DNA from: Dryocosmus kuriphilus
Lineage: Eukaryota > Arthropoda > Insecta > Hymenoptera > Cynipidae
NCBI GenBank assembly: GCA_038277395.1
Contig: CM076193.1
Span: 171,780,711-171,844,710, forward strand
Length of the DNA stretch: 64,000 nucleotides
Direction: 5' to 3'
Positions 13,990-25,859 of the stretch are shown here, piece after piece (the stretch's first letter is position 1; each line of letters starts with the position of its first letter). The translations under genes and the position numbers were made by a program. The notes below the pieces were generated by a model. That model ran no database searches. It was not told the origin of the DNA and was given only the letters and a program-made list of their open reading frames with translations.

Positions 13990-14545
13990 AACGATGAGTC
14001 TTAACGAATAAATTTTGTACCTCTTTCCAAGGTGAACAATTCTGCTTGTTAATATTTTCTCATATCTTGCACAGTTTTGCTGAAAAGTGGTTTGCTTTAT
14101 ATTTCATACAATATTTCACGAATAACTCAAAAACTACGCATCTGATCAAAAAATGATAGAAAGCAAATTTGTAGAGCTTTTTGAGGCGAGCAATTGTTTA
14201 TTATTATTTTTCCGTATCTTCCATAATTTGGCGGGAAATTTGAAATCTTTACGTTTTATCGATTAAAACAAAAACCGTGCATTTTATCAAAAAATGGTTG
14301 AAACAAAATTTGTAGATCTTTTTAAATTGAACAACTTTGTCCTTTACTATTTTTCTTTATCTTGAATATTTTGGCGGAAAACCAGAGTTTTTAAATTTTA
14401 ATAGCGTTTTCTTGATTAAAACAAAAACCGTTCATTTTATCAATAAACGGTTAAGGCAAAAGTTGTAGATCTTTTTGAGCTGAACAATTTTACTTCCTTA
14501 CGTTTTTTTTGTATCTCTCATAGTTTAGTCGGAAAATGAATTTCT
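13990..14545. repeat. Four diverged ~145-bp tandem copies
   Basis: Modules built from aaaaaccg..ttttatcaa, a gttgaaacaaaatttgtagat-like core, a tttttgagctgaacaa-like core and a terminal ttggcggaaaa recur near 13990, 14130, 14275 and 14420. They are moderately diverged and lie within the GC-hairpin element. Confidence 0.65.
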
Positions 14546-14697
14546 TGATTTTGTGTAAACCGTTTTTGATGGATAAAACCATAACCGTTGGTCAAAAACC
14601 GCTGGTTAACGAACTCGTCCTTTCTTTTTGGACCTTAAAGTAGTGTGCCAAAGCGCAATCCAATCCGATTAGTCCTTCGAAAGTTATCGTGTCCACA

Positions 14698-14752
14698 GAC
14701 TACGACGACAACAACGACGACAACGACGACAACAACGACAGACAGGCACCAA
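14698..14752. repeat. Trinucleotide-like (ACG/ACA) microsatellite
   Basis: A run of gac/aac triplets over about 50 bases. The minus-strand reading frame through it gives a polyvaline stretch and is not a gene. Confidence 0.8.
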
Positions 14753-14869
14753 CGTAAAACCTTTTTTTTCGGATTCAGGGGGACATGAAACGTCGAGATT
14801 TCATGAAATCCGCGAAAGTCAGTTTTCACATAAAACTAATACCTTCTCATTGAGATGAGAATGTAAAAA

Positions 14870-17800
14870 GAAATTTTCAATAAAACAAAAATTGATTTTG
14901 TCAACCAAAAAACATGATTTTTCAGCCAAACATGAATTATTGTTCAGATCAGGGTTTTATATTTTTGGTTACTAATTCGTCTTTTTTATTCGTCTTTTTT
15001 ATTTGAAAATTCTTTTCTTCTTTTTGTTCAAAATTAAAATATTTTTTTGAAAGTTTGTCTTTTTTGTTTTTCAATTTTTAAAAAAATTTTATTCAAAAAT
15101 TCAAGTATTACTTTGGCTGAAAATCAATTGTTTTCTTGTTAAAATTTATCTTTCTTTCAAATTCAAATTTTTAATTTAAAATTTGTTTTTTTGGGTTGTT
15201 AATTAAACTATTTTGTTAAAAATTGATATTTTTCAGTTAAAAATTAAACTATTCCTTTAGAAATTAATTTGTTATTGTTGAAAATATAACTATTTTGATT
15301 AAAAAATTATTTTTGTTTGTTTGAAAATGTAACTTTTTTTAAATGAAAAATTCAAATATTTTGGTTTAAAATTAATTTCTTTTTTGGTTGAAGATTCAAC
15401 TATTTTTGATTGAAAATAATTTTGTTGTTCAGAGATTTGGTTAATCTTTTTTAGTTGAAAATGAATCTTTTTAGTTAAAAATTTAACTATTTTGTTGTAA
15501 ATTCGACAATTTTGTTCGACTCTTTTTTTAATTCGTCTTTTTGGGAAAAAATATTTTTTTTTTTGCAAAAGTCAACGATAACATTCTTGTTTGAGAATTC
15601 ATCTTTTTTTTATTTGAAAATTGCTTCCTTCTTTTGGTTCAAAATTAAAATATTTCTTTGCTGTTTTTTAATTTTTTAAAAATTTTATTTAAAAATTCAA
15701 TTATTACTTTGGCTGAAAATCAATTTTTTTGTTGTGAAAATTTATCTTTTTTTGTGTGAAAATTCAAATTTTTAATCGAAAATTTCTTTTTTTGGGTTGT
15801 TAATTCAACTATTTTGTTAAAAATTGATCTTTTTTTATTAAAAATTAAACTATCCTTTAGAAATTAATTTGTTATTGTAGAAAATATAACTATTTTAATT
15901 AAAATTTTAATTTTTTTTTGTTTGAAAGTGTAATTTTTTTTTTTTTAAAATGAAAAATTCAAATATCTTGGTTTAAAATTAACTTCTTTTTTGGTTGAAA
16001 CTTCAACTATTTTTGATTCAAAATATATTTTTTTTTCTTTAGATTAGGGTTTTCTATTTTTGGTTAAGAATTCGTCTTTTTTAGTTGATAATTAATCCTT
16101 TTAGTTAAAAATTGAACTATTTTGTTGTAAATTCAACAATTTTGTTGAACTTTCTTTTTAATTCGTCTTTTTTGGGAAAAATAATCTTTTTCTTTTGTGC
16201 AAAGGTCAACAATAACATTCTTGTTTAAGAATTCATCTTTTTTATTTTTTAATTTTTTAATTTTTAACAACTTTTATTTAAAAATTCAACTATTACTTTG
16301 GCTGAAAATAATTTTTTTTTAGACTCCCCTCTTTTTCCTCTATTTTCAAGAATCATTCCCCTTTCCCCCCTTTTTTCTCTTTCTTCTCGTCTTTCACTTA
16401 AATGTGGATGAAATTAATAAAACTCGATAAAAAAATTAACTATTTTTGGTAAAAAAAGTCTTTCAGTTCAAAAGTCATTTCTTTTATGTTTGGTTTTTTG
16501 GTTAAGAAGTCATTTCTTTTTGCTAAAAATTCAGGTGTTTGGTTTTTTCTAAATTCATCTTTCTTGGGTGTAAATTCAACTGATTAATTGAAAATTCACC
16601 TTTTTTTTGAGTTAAAGAATTCAACTGTTTTTCAAAAATTCATCTGCCATAGTTGAAATTTCAATAATTTTAATAAAAAAATTCATCTTTGGTTGAAAAA
16701 TCATGTTTTTTAGTTGAAAATTAAAGTATTCCATTGAAAACTAGCTTTTCTTGAAAATATAACTAGTTTTGATTAAAAATTCATTTTTTGTTTTGTTTGA
16801 AAATGTAACTTTTTATGAAAAGTCCAAATATTTTGGTTGGAAGTTAATTTTTTTTTTTTGTTGGAAATTCAACTATTTTTGGTTGAAAATTAATTTTTTT
16901 TGTTCAAAGCTTAGCTGTTTAATTTTTGGTTGAGAATTCATCTTTTTTAGTTGAAAATTTAACTATTCTTTTTGTTGAAATTCAAAAGTTTTGTTAACGA
17001 TTCATCTTTCGTTGAAAAACCATATTTTTTTGTTGTTAAAATTTATCTTTTGTTGTTTGTTATTGAAAATATAACTAGTTTGATTAAAATTAAAATTTTG
17101 TTTGTTTGAAATTGTAACTTTTTTAAATTAAAAATTCAAATATTTTGGTTTAAAATTAATTTCTCTTTTGGTTGAAAATTCAACCATTTTTGATTCAAAA
17201 TATATTTTTTTTTCTTCAGATTAAGGTTTTCTATTTTTTTTTAAGAATTCGTCTTCTTTATTTGATAATTAATCTTTTATTTAAAAATTTAACTATTTTG
17301 TTGGAAATTCAAAAATTTTGTTAAACTTTTTTTTTAATTTGTCTTTTTTGGGTGTAAATTCAGCGGTTTTAATGAAAATTCCTTTTTTGAGTTATAATTC
17401 AAATATTTTTTTTTGTTTGAAAATTAATCGTTTATGGTTGAAATTTCACCAATTTTGTTAAAAATTCATCTTTGGCTGAAAAATAATGTATTCTGGTTGC
17501 CAAAATCAATTTTTGTTTTATTGAAAATTCCTTTTTTTTATTTCTTTCTTTGTTGAAAATTCAACTATTTTTGATTCAAAATAATTTTTTTTGTTCAACT
17601 GGAAATTTTGTTTGAAAATTAATCTTTTATGGTTGAAATATAAAAATAATAAAAAATATTATTTTTATATGAAAAATTGATGAACAGCCATACAGTCGAA
17701 TTATCAACAAAAAAAAAAAACATTTTGTATTAAAATTGTAAATTTTTTTTTTGAAAAATAATATTTTTTGTTGTTTGAAAATTAATCTTTTATGGTTGAA

Positions 17801-20800
17801 ATATAAAAATATTTTTGAACTTTGGGTTAACTGAAAATCATATTTCTTTAAAAACCTTCAAATTTCCATGAAATTGTTTAAATTCCTTAAAAACCTTGAA
17901 ATCGCAAATCCTATAAAATACCTTGGTCTTGTGAAATCCTAATTGTCCGAAATTCTCTTATATTTTGTGAAATTTCTTCAAATCCCTCAGAATTTTTAAA
18001 CATCTTTAAATATTCTGAAATTCCTTCATATTCCAAGTATCCCTTGTATTTCTTTATCCCTTTAATTTTTATAATTTTCAACAAAAAGAAGAAAAGAAAA
18101 AACGATCTTTCAAACAAATATTCAAAAAAAGACAAACTATTTTAATTTTCAACAAAAAGAAGAAAAGAAAAGACAAGCTTTCAAAAAATATTTTAATTTC
18201 CAACAAAAAGAAGAAGAAAAAAGAAAAACTTTCAAAAAAATATTTTAATTTTCAACAAAACGAAGGAAGTCAAAAAAGACAAAATATTTTAATTTTCAAC
18301 AAAAAGAAGAAAAGAAAAGACAAACTATCAAAAAAATATTTTAATTTTCAATAAAAAGAAAATACAAAAAATATAAAAAATATTCAAAAAAAGACAAACT
18401 ATATTTTAATTTCCAACAAAAAGAAGAAAAGAAAAGACAAACTTTCAAAAAAATATTTTAATTTTCAATAAAAAGAAAATATAAAACATATAAAAAATAT
18501 TCAAAAAAAGACAAACTATTTTAATTTCCAACAAAAAGAAGAAAGGAAAAGACAAACTTACAAAAAAATATTTTAATTTTCAACAAAAAGAGGAAAGACA
18601 AAAAAGGCAAAATATTTTATTTTCAACAAAAAGAAGAAAAGAAAAGACAAACTATTTTAATTTTCAATAAAAAGAAGAAAAGAAAAGACGAACTTTCAGA
18701 GAAATATTTTTAATTTTCAACAAAAAGAAGAAAAGAAAAGAAAAACTTTTAAAAAATATTCAAAAAAAAGGCAAACTATTTTAATTTTCAACAAAAAGAA
18801 AATATAAAAAATATTTTAAAATATTCAAAAAAAGACAAACTAATTTAATTTTCAACAAAAAGAAGAAAAGAAAAGACAAACCTTCAAAAAATATTTTAAT
18901 TTTCAATAAAAAGAAAATATAAAAAATATTCGAAAAAAGACAAGAAAAGAAAAACTTTCAAAAAAATATTTTAATTTTCAACAAAAGGAAGAAAAGAAAA
19001 GACAAACTTTCAAAAAAATATTTTAATTTTCAATAAAAAGAAAATATCAAAAATATATAAAATATTCAAAAAAAGACAAACTATTTTAATTTTCAACAAA
19101 AAGAAGAAAAAAAAAGACAAACTTTCAAAAAAATATTTTAATTTTCAATAAAAAGAAAATACAAAAAATATATAAAATATTCAAAAAAAGACTAATTATT
19201 TTAATTTTCAACAAAAAGAAGAAAAGAAAAGACAAACTTTCAAAAAAATATTTTAATTTTCAATAAAAAGAAGAAAAGAAAAGACAAACTTTCAAAAACA
19301 TATATTAATTTTCAATAAAAAGAAAATATAAAAAATATTCAAAAAAAGGTAAACTATTTTAATTTCCAACGAAAAGAAGAAAAGAAAAGGTAAACTTTCA
19401 AAAAAATACATATTCAAAAACAGACAAGCTATTTTAATTTTCAACAAAAAGAAAATATAAAGAATATAAAAAATATTTAAAAACAGACAAACTATTTTAA
19501 TTTTCAACAAAAAGAAGAAAATGAAAGACAAACTTTCAAAAAAATATTTTAATTTTCAACAAAAAGAAGAAAGACAAAAAAGACAAAATATTTTAATTTT
19601 CAACAAAAAGAAGAAAAGAAAAGACAAACTATTAAAAAAATATTTTAAATTTTCAATAAAAAAAAGAAAAGAATTTTTAAATAAAAAAGATGAATTCTCA
19701 TCCAATTCATTAATTCATCTTTCAAATTGGTCTTTTTTGTCTTTTTTGGCTGTAAATTCAGCGGTTTTATTGAAAATTCTTTCTTTTTTTTTTGAGTTAA
19801 TAATTCAAATATTTTTTTTTGAAAAATAATATTTTTTTGTTTGAAAATTAATCTTTTTTGGTTGAAATTTTAACAATTTTGTTAACAATTGATCTTTTGT
19901 GGAAATTTAAATGTTTTATTGAAAATTTCTGTTTTTAGTTCGGTAATTCAACTATTTTGTTGAAAATTGGTCTTTTTCTGTAAAAAATTAAACTCTTCCG
20001 TTGTAAAATAATTTTTTGTTGTTAAAAATATGACTATTTTTGATTAAAAAAATTTTTTTTTTTGTTTGAAAGTGTAACTTTATTTAAATGAAAAATTAAA
20101 ATATTTTGGTTTAAAATGAACTTTTTTTTTGGTTGAAAACTCAATTATTTTTGATTCAAAATAATTTTTTTTCTGTTCAGGTTAGGGTTTTCTATTTTTG
20201 GTTAAGAATTTGTCTTTTTTAGTTGATAGTAATCCTTTTAGTTAAAAATTGAACTATTTTGTTGGAAATTCAACAATTTTGTTAAACTTTTTTTGTAATT
20301 CGCCTTTTTTGGGCGTAAATTCAGCTGTTTTATTGAAAATTCCTTTTTTTTTTTTTTTTTTGAGTTAATAATTCAACTATTTTTGCTTGAAGAATAATTT
20401 TTTTTTTGTTTGAAAATTAATATCTTATGGTTGAAATTTGAACAGTTTTGTTAACAATTATTTTATTATTAATTTTATTTATTTTATTTAATTTTAATTA
20501 TTTTGTTAACAATTATTTGGTTTATTAAAAATTTCTTTTTCTGGGTCGGTAATTCAACTATTTTGTTGAAAATTGGTCTTTTTTTCTCTAAATAATTATA
20601 CTTTTTCCGTTTAAAAATAATTTTTTGTTGAAAATATAACTATTTTTGAATAAAAATGAATTTTTTTTGTTTAAAAATTTAAGTTTTTTAATGAAAAATC
20701 TAAATAATTTGGTTGAAAATTAATTTTTTTTTTGTATGAAGATTCAACTATTTTTTATTCAAAATAATCTTTTTTGTACAGGTTAGGTTTTTCTGTTTGT

Positions 20801-21070
20801 GGTTAGGAATTCATTTTTTTTTAGTTAAAATCCCTAGAAATACATTAGAATCTTTTAAAAATCTCTTGAAGTCTTTCAAAATCCATTGAAATCCTTACAT
20901 ATCACTTGAAATATTTTAATTTGTTCTGGAATTCCTTGAAATATTTTAAAATACCTTTTAGTCAATAATATCCTTGAAAATCCTATGAAATTCTTTAAAT
21001 CTTGTAAAATTCCTTAGAAATTTTTAAACTTTGGGTTAACTGAAAATCATATTTCCTTGTAAACCTTAAA
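14870..21070. repeat. AT-rich interspersed array, mostly inverted orientation
   Basis: The same module families as at 7.2-13.4 kb, mostly as reverse complements. For example agattagggttttctat is near 16030 and 17218, against the inverse phrase near 8640, 10540 and 12055. The block 17815-18075 is a reverse-complement copy of the 13.2-13.33 kb landmark region. About 18080-19680 is a dense tract of aaaaagaagaaaagaaaag and ttttaattttcaacaaaaag units. About 20850-21080 changes to attccttgaaat-type modules like those at 28.8-33 kb. No gene seen. Confidence 0.8.
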
Positions 21071-21327
21071 ATTTCCTTGAAATTCGCAGATAATCTGAAG
21101 TATTTCCCAAGTATTCTCAAGTATTCCGAAGTATTCTTTGAGAATATCTTCCTCGTACGCCCAAACTGAGAGTTTTTGACTCCTCAGACTCTCCTGAAAA
21201 GTAAAGTAGACTTTTTGATCGGGTAATAACCTTCAACCTATTTTTTAGATGAATGATGAATGATTAATTCAGTGATGAACTTCCATTTTAATCCTTCTCT
21301 AATGTCATTTGTTTCTCTTTTATAAAG

Positions 21328-21775
21328 ATCCGGTTCAGACGGAGGAAGTTTACTCAGGAAATATGGAAGTTCCTGTAACTGCGAAGCCAAAGGGGAAGGC
21401 GAAGTTTATTGGAACGAGCACAGAAGAGAAGGAAATGGCACTTCTTTTGATGGATCGGATTAAGAAAAAGGGAAATCCGAGTGGGAGTAATCTTCAGTGT
21501 CGAATTTGCAACCCACCGAGAACTTTCACGGCTCCGACGACTCTGGTTTCTCATTATAGAAGTCACGCAGGAATCAAACCCTACGAATGTAGGATGTGCG
21601 GATCGGTTTTCACGAGAAGGCACAGCCTAAAGTATCACATGTTGATTCATCAGAATCAGACGAGGTTTACCTGCGCAGATTGCGGAAAGAAATTCAGACA
21701 TCCGTCGCATTTCAGAGAACATAGGAGAAGACATACCGGAGAAGCGCCTTTTGGTTGTGAAGATTGCGGTCAAAG
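21328..21775 (+). CDS. C2H2 zinc-finger protein, exon 2 (fingers 1-3 and start of 4)
   Basis: The acceptor ends at 21327 (cttttataaag) and the donor starts at 21776 (caaag|gtaag). Numbering residues from a TTG-started frame at 21309, the Zn ligands are C64, C67, H82, H86 (finger 1, with 14 residues between C and H instead of 12), C94, C97, H110, H114 (finger 2), and C122, C125, H138, H142 (finger 3). C150 and C153 open finger 4, whose histidines lie in exon 3. Linkers resemble the TGE(K/R)P type, for example HTGEAPFGC. Upstream of the fingers is a lysine-rich segment. This is a sequence-specific DNA-binding domain, so a nuclear transcription regulator is the expected role. The exon ends in phase 2, matching exon 3. 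The exact orthologue is not recognised. Confidence 0.92.
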
Positions 21776-21964
21776 GTAAGGATTATTATTGCTGGATTGT
21801 TTCTTACACCTTGAAGATTTCGGAATTACAATAGCTAGAAAGTAACTTTTTCTGAGTTTGGAGGATCACCGTCCAATGTTAAAACTTGCGCTTTAAGCGG
21901 AAAAAACCTTTCCTCCATTTTCATGGATCCTAATGACATTTCCCAATCCAACAACTCAATTTAG

Positions 21965-22700
21965 CCTGGCCACAGGTCATCCCTCCCGCACAAGGAAATC
22001 AGACTTTTAACCTGAAAAATCCAGTTACATTTGAGAGCAGCAGAACCGGATGCAAGGGTCTGCAGTATCACACAAATTTTAGGCAGCCTCTCTTTCCCCA
22101 TGCCCAGAACACTCTCCAACCAGTTTAACGTCGACTTTAAGATGTTATAGGCAATCGGGATTCTACCTAGCTCCAGTCTCAGAGCATAACCTGGGGTGTA
22201 AGGCGGGATAACTTCGACCTTTTAAGGTCGTTCCTAAAGAGAACGTTAGCAACTAGGCTCGGAGAAATAATTAACTTGGAACACCAAGACTCTGACTTGG
22301 AATCATGAAGAACTTGCAAGACTGTTCCCGTGGTCATTGCTGCTGCAGCAACTCTTTTATTAAACGCCAGTGCAAAGGTATCTGAACCTGAAAATGGTTT
22401 ACCTAGATAGTTATATTCCCTGACAATTTCAAGCTGTGCGCCATTGAAAGTGAAACTGGAAATCTTGGGCGGCCTCCCTCTGTGAAAGATTATGGTCTTG
22501 GTCTTTGATGCATTAACGTTTAGATAATTAAGCTCGCAATACCGGGGCGAATCCAGGGGGAGGGCGATGGGTACATTGTCCCCACAAAAAAAAAAACTTC
22601 CCTGGATTCGTCCCTGCGCAATACTTAGCAGACATTAATTTTCCTCTGGAGAGTAATACGAGTCAGAAAACATCCTGATATCGGCATATGCCAGCAGGAA
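21965..22700 (-). pseudogene. Non-LTR retrotransposon RT C-terminal fragment
   Basis: The minus strand reads as the distal reverse-transcriptase and thumb region. A YAD remnant of the YADD box is near 22690. Then come NASKTKTIIF-like and FNGAQLEIVREYNYLG-like segments (about 22525-22400), as in Jockey/RTE/CR1-type LINEs, where KT..M.F and F.Y.G...E.V..F.YLG are standard. Downstream coding continues as LRLELGRIPIAYNIL. The frame is broken in places, and a 74-bp MITE at 22543-22616 splits it. The element lies antisense to the host gene. It may or may not belong to the same insertion as the RNase H fragment at 23.5-24.2 kb. Confidence 0.65.
22543..22616. mobile_element. 74-bp hAT-like MITE with 8-bp TSD
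   Basis: The terminal inverted repeats are cggggcgaatccaggg on the left and, as reverse complement, cagggacgaatccaggg on the right. The interior ends in an A run. The element is flanked on both sides by the identical octamer cgcaatac (22535-22542 and 22617-22624). An 8-bp target duplication with CAGGG-type termini is the hAT pattern. It sits inside the LINE RT fragment, so it inserted after that LINE did. Confidence 0.8.
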
Positions 22701-23232
22701 TTACCACCGGTAATTGTATTTGGAACCTTGCTGGAGGTAAAAAGGAGAGGTCGCCACAATGACTTCTGCTAGCCTGGAACCGAAGTTTAAAAAGCGACAG
22801 CAAACTATTGCCCCTCTATTGTAAATGAGTCCTAACTCTCCTCAGACCTATGCTTTAGGGTAATTTTTTCGCTTTTTTGTTCCAAATGGCTCCAGTTTGC
22901 CGAACCGGTCATACACATGCTTACCGTTTCGGGTTTCCAAACAGCGCTAGATCCTCACTTGTTCTACCAAATTTACTTATGCGTGACGCATCCACATTGA
23001 AGAGACCGCGATGTACTAAAAGGAGACCGTTCGCTATGCATTTTTCCTGGCGCCATTCGTGGGCCTCTTACCTCGGATTTTCACTTCTTTGAGTAAGGAG
23101 CTCCATATGCGGAAAATGGAGAAATTATGATATCACCATAGTTGCAGACGACATAGCAGATGAAATCCGAGGGAAGGGGGCCGCGGTTGTGGACTACTTC
23201 CCACTATCACCAGCCATTTCTTTTTTTTGTAG

Positions 23233-23252
23233 GAGGAGGAGGAGGAGGAGGT
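23233..23252. repeat. GGA microsatellite
   Basis: About six consecutive gga/agg triplets follow a T run. It lies near the 3' side of the minus-strand LINE remnant and may derive from its tail. Confidence 0.6.
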
Positions 23253-23502
23253 GGAAATCCTTTTGCCGGACTGAGTGTGGAACTCGGTCTAACGGCCCCT
23301 ACCCACTAAAACCACCTCCTCCCCCGGCGCTCAGACTATAAGTCCGTTGTGCCTCATCCTTACATACCCTTTCCTATTAGGCCTTCCCAGACCTCTTAAT
23401 GAAGCCCAGAATGTCGCCCACATCTAGCGTTGAAATGTCCCCAGGTTCCATGAAATGATCCCCGAGGACTTCTTTCCGAAGCCCAGCGAGTGCCGGACAT
23501 TG

Positions 23503-24235
23503 TCATAAAACGTGCAGAGACGTCTCATCGTCTCTGCCGCATTTCCTGCAGTCTATTGTGGGGCTAAGTCCCATATTGCGCTTGTGGTAATTCATATGGT
23601 TGTGCCCTGTGAGCATCTGAACCATGGTTCTTGTATCTCTCTTGGGTAACTTCAGGATCCTCATGGCTCTGTCCATCCTGCACTCACTGCCCAGGATGGC
23701 CTTAGCCTGTCGGCATCCTTTAGTGTTTTCCCAGTACTCCCGGTGCTTTTTTCGGATCCAGTTTTTAATGGCCATTCCCGTACAGCACGACGCTAGTCCC
23801 AGTACCGGTTCTGGGCCTATGTGTCTTTTTGTTGCACCATTCTTTGCCAACTGATCCGCTTTCTGGTTTCCTTTGATGCCTTTGTGACCAGGGGCCCACA
23901 TGAGGGTCACGTTATTTTTCTCTGCCAGTTGGTTTAATGCCTTTTTGCATTCCCAAACCAGTTCTGATGTTATGTCCGGTTTGCCAACTGCAGTCAGTGT
24001 CGCTTGGCTGTCCGAACAGATCGTGATCTGTCTGTCAGCCGCGTTTTTCTTCTAAGAGTGTTTCAGCGCAGCGAAGTACCGCTAAGGCCTCCGCCTGAAA
24101 GACGGTGGCATGCAGTCCAAATGGGATTTCCATTCCCTTTCTTCTAACGTTGTCGAAAATTCCTGCTCCTGTTCACCCTTCCCCTTTGGAGCTGTCTGTA
24201 TACCAGATTTCCCCTTGAAGGAATTGGTCACCCTC
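23503..24235 (-). pseudogene. LINE-encoded RNase H domain fragment
   Basis: The minus strand encodes a type-I RNase H as found in LOA/I/R1-related LINEs. In order: a YTDSSKGEG segment with the first acidic ligand (about 24200), QAEALAVLRC with the glutamate, SDSQATLTAV with the second aspartate, then a long open frame (23503-23910) with WAPGHKGIKGN and KADQLAKNG. A C-terminal tail follows with a CRKCG...H cysteine/histidine cluster (about 23530), typical of the end of such ORFs. Stops and a frame break lie in the N-terminal half. The reverse transcriptase that should precede it is missing: endonuclease-type sequence follows almost directly on the upstream side. Confidence 0.75.
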
Positions 24236-24237
24236 CG

Positions 24238-24600
24238 CTAGCCACTCCTCCCTTCTTGGGATAATGACTCGAAAAGCTTTGGTGAAATTGAAGCGTTATC
24301 ACTAGTCATAGGCGAACGGTCTTTTTGTAGTATTTCGTGAAAGTTACTATGCTGAGATAACCAGGAGCGGATCACAGGAGCCAATGATAGATAAATTTCG
24401 CTTACGCATATAATATCTGTGTCCAAGTCCAACATTGATAAGTCTCCTATATTAGTGAAACCGTGACAATTCCAGAAAACAATCCGAGCATCCGAGGTCA
24501 AGTCATTTGCTCTCCTGGCGGGATCCATTTGATGTTCTTCGATGGATTTTTGTCGAGGAATCTTGCTTTTCGAGGAGGAAATCCGTGATGAAGCCATCCC
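24238..24600 (-). pseudogene. LINE endonuclease N-terminal fragment
   Basis: The minus-strand frame contains ARIVFWNCHGFTNIGDL followed by DTDIICVSEIYL. This corresponds to the start of an apurinic/apyrimidinic-type endonuclease (WN..G...... and D...L.E.). It ends after about 90 residues at the junction with the RNase H fragment, so most of the endonuclease and all of the RT are deleted. Confidence 0.65.
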
Positions 24601-25425
24601 AGATTCCTTCGATGAGGAAGCCGATTCCGTGTCTGACTCTTTCTGTTAGGATCTGTTTGAACTATTTCGTTTTTTGACTGTGTTCTTCGCCCCAAGAAAT
24701 GTCTCCGACGAGGTGGAAGGATGACCAGCAGTTATACCGCTAATCTCTTCAGGTGTCAAAGTTTTCCCATCGAATACTATGTGATTATCTTTAATTTTAA
24801 CCTCGTAACCTTTATCTTGCAAGCTTCTTCTCTGCTCGTTGAATTGCCTTCTCATTTGTCTTTTTCAGAGACCTGGTACCTTTGAGAAGGTGACCCCAAC
24901 CTGGTCAGCACTGCTGACTCCACCTCTGCCGCTTCTACTTTAGCTTCGGAGAACACCCTACGTACAGACGAGATTAAGCTTTTATTGTATGGTTTTGTAT
25001 CCTTGAGCTTATGCAGTATCACATTCTTGGACCATGCATCTCTCCGGAGCTGAAAAACCTCTTCTTTCTCCCCTCAGAAGGTCCAGTTCGCTCCGAGTCT
25101 GAGAGATTGATCCTTTCAAAGCAGCCACTTCGTTTTTGGTTTGGACTTGTATGTCTCCAGTTTTCCCAGGGGAAGTAAGGGGTTTACTGAAATTGACGTC
25201 TTTAGATTCCAGAAAAGGTCTCTTGCTTTCTGAGGTACAGTTGGCGGGGAGAGGAGATCCCAGAATTTCTCGGATTTTGTGGGTGAGGCGAGGATGCCTC
25301 TGGTTTCTTTGAAGACGAGACGAGGTTTCCTCGTATTTCTTTGAAGATCGCCGACGGGACGAGGGTGACCTTGTTTGATTTGGCAGTCCGAGATCAGCGC
25401 GTGACCTCGATTTTTCTTCTCTCAC
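24500..25425 (-). pseudogene. Probable LINE ORF1 remnant
   Basis: Three overlapping minus-strand frames (25009-25425, 24646-24855, 24498-24695) carry basic, Ser/Arg-rich and then coiled-coil-like sequence (for example KKGSISQTRSELDLLRGE-type and MRRQFNEQRRSLQDKGYEV). They lie immediately upstream of the endonuclease fragment in its reading direction. Position and composition fit ORF1 of the same LINE; no zinc knuckle is visible. Frame breaks indicate a dead copy. Confidence 0.45.
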
Positions 25426-25859
25426 CGGAGTGTATGGGTGGTGGACGGGGCCTTTTCCGACTGGAAGGGTCTAGTTGATGTTTGGTTACGTGTGCATCCT
25501 TCCACTCTTCTTGAACAGGCCTTTTTGTTTACCGTTTCCCTCCCAGGGGGTGCCGAATCAGAGTGATTCGAAGATCTTTTAGTTCTCCAGTGATGTTATT
25601 TCTAGCCTCGCCACTACTTTTGCTTCGTAGTTTAGCCTCTAGCGGCGCTATCGCAACGCGGCGAACGTTTAAAACTGTTAAATTTAAGAACTATAACGAA
25701 TGGCCAAGAAAACAATAAAAATTAGGTGTTTCGCTAAAGAACATAAGTCAATTACTTTTCCACATTTCCTAATGAATACTCCATAATCTTTTTTCAAAAA
25801 CGTCCTTACCTCTTAGAATCTATGCAGTCGATTTTATTCCATTTTAATTTCATTTCTAG

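Larger units (their letters stand above)
13612..14865. mobile_element. Non-autonomous element rich in GC hairpins
   Basis: An abrupt change from AT-rich array to a block beginning near 13617 with a hairpin (gcccgcttcacgggc) and then several palindromic units of the type tcgcgcttcgcgctcga (about 13712, 13737, 13882). The phrase acattctcatc occurs near the left side (13632), again near 13863, and as its complement near the right end (gatgagaatgt, 14854-14864), which suggests terminal or subterminal inverted repeats. The right part (ttcatgaaatccgcgaaag, near 14800) has an inverted relative near 49400. No transposase. I do not recognise the family. Confidence 0.55.
6712..21327 (+). other. Giant intron 1 of the zinc-finger gene
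   Basis: A 14.6-kb interval between phase-matched exons, filled almost wholly with AT-rich interspersed arrays and one GC-hairpin element, described separately. I see no additional coding exon in it, but a short one hidden in the repeats cannot be excluded. Confidence 0.6.
21776..25859 (+). other. Intron 2 of the zinc-finger gene
   Basis: A 4.1-kb interval between phase-2 exons. It contains minus-strand non-LTR retrotransposon remnants (about 21965-22700 and 23500-25425), a MITE at 22543-22616 and a GGA microsatellite near 23233-23252. 22.7-23.2 kb has coding-like composition but no family I can name. 25.43-25.86 kb shows nothing further except the branch and acceptor region. Confidence 0.8.

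Noticed and set aside
14635..14829. Minus-strand ORF with a polyvaline run
   Set aside because: It is the translation of a trinucleotide microsatellite within a non-coding element.
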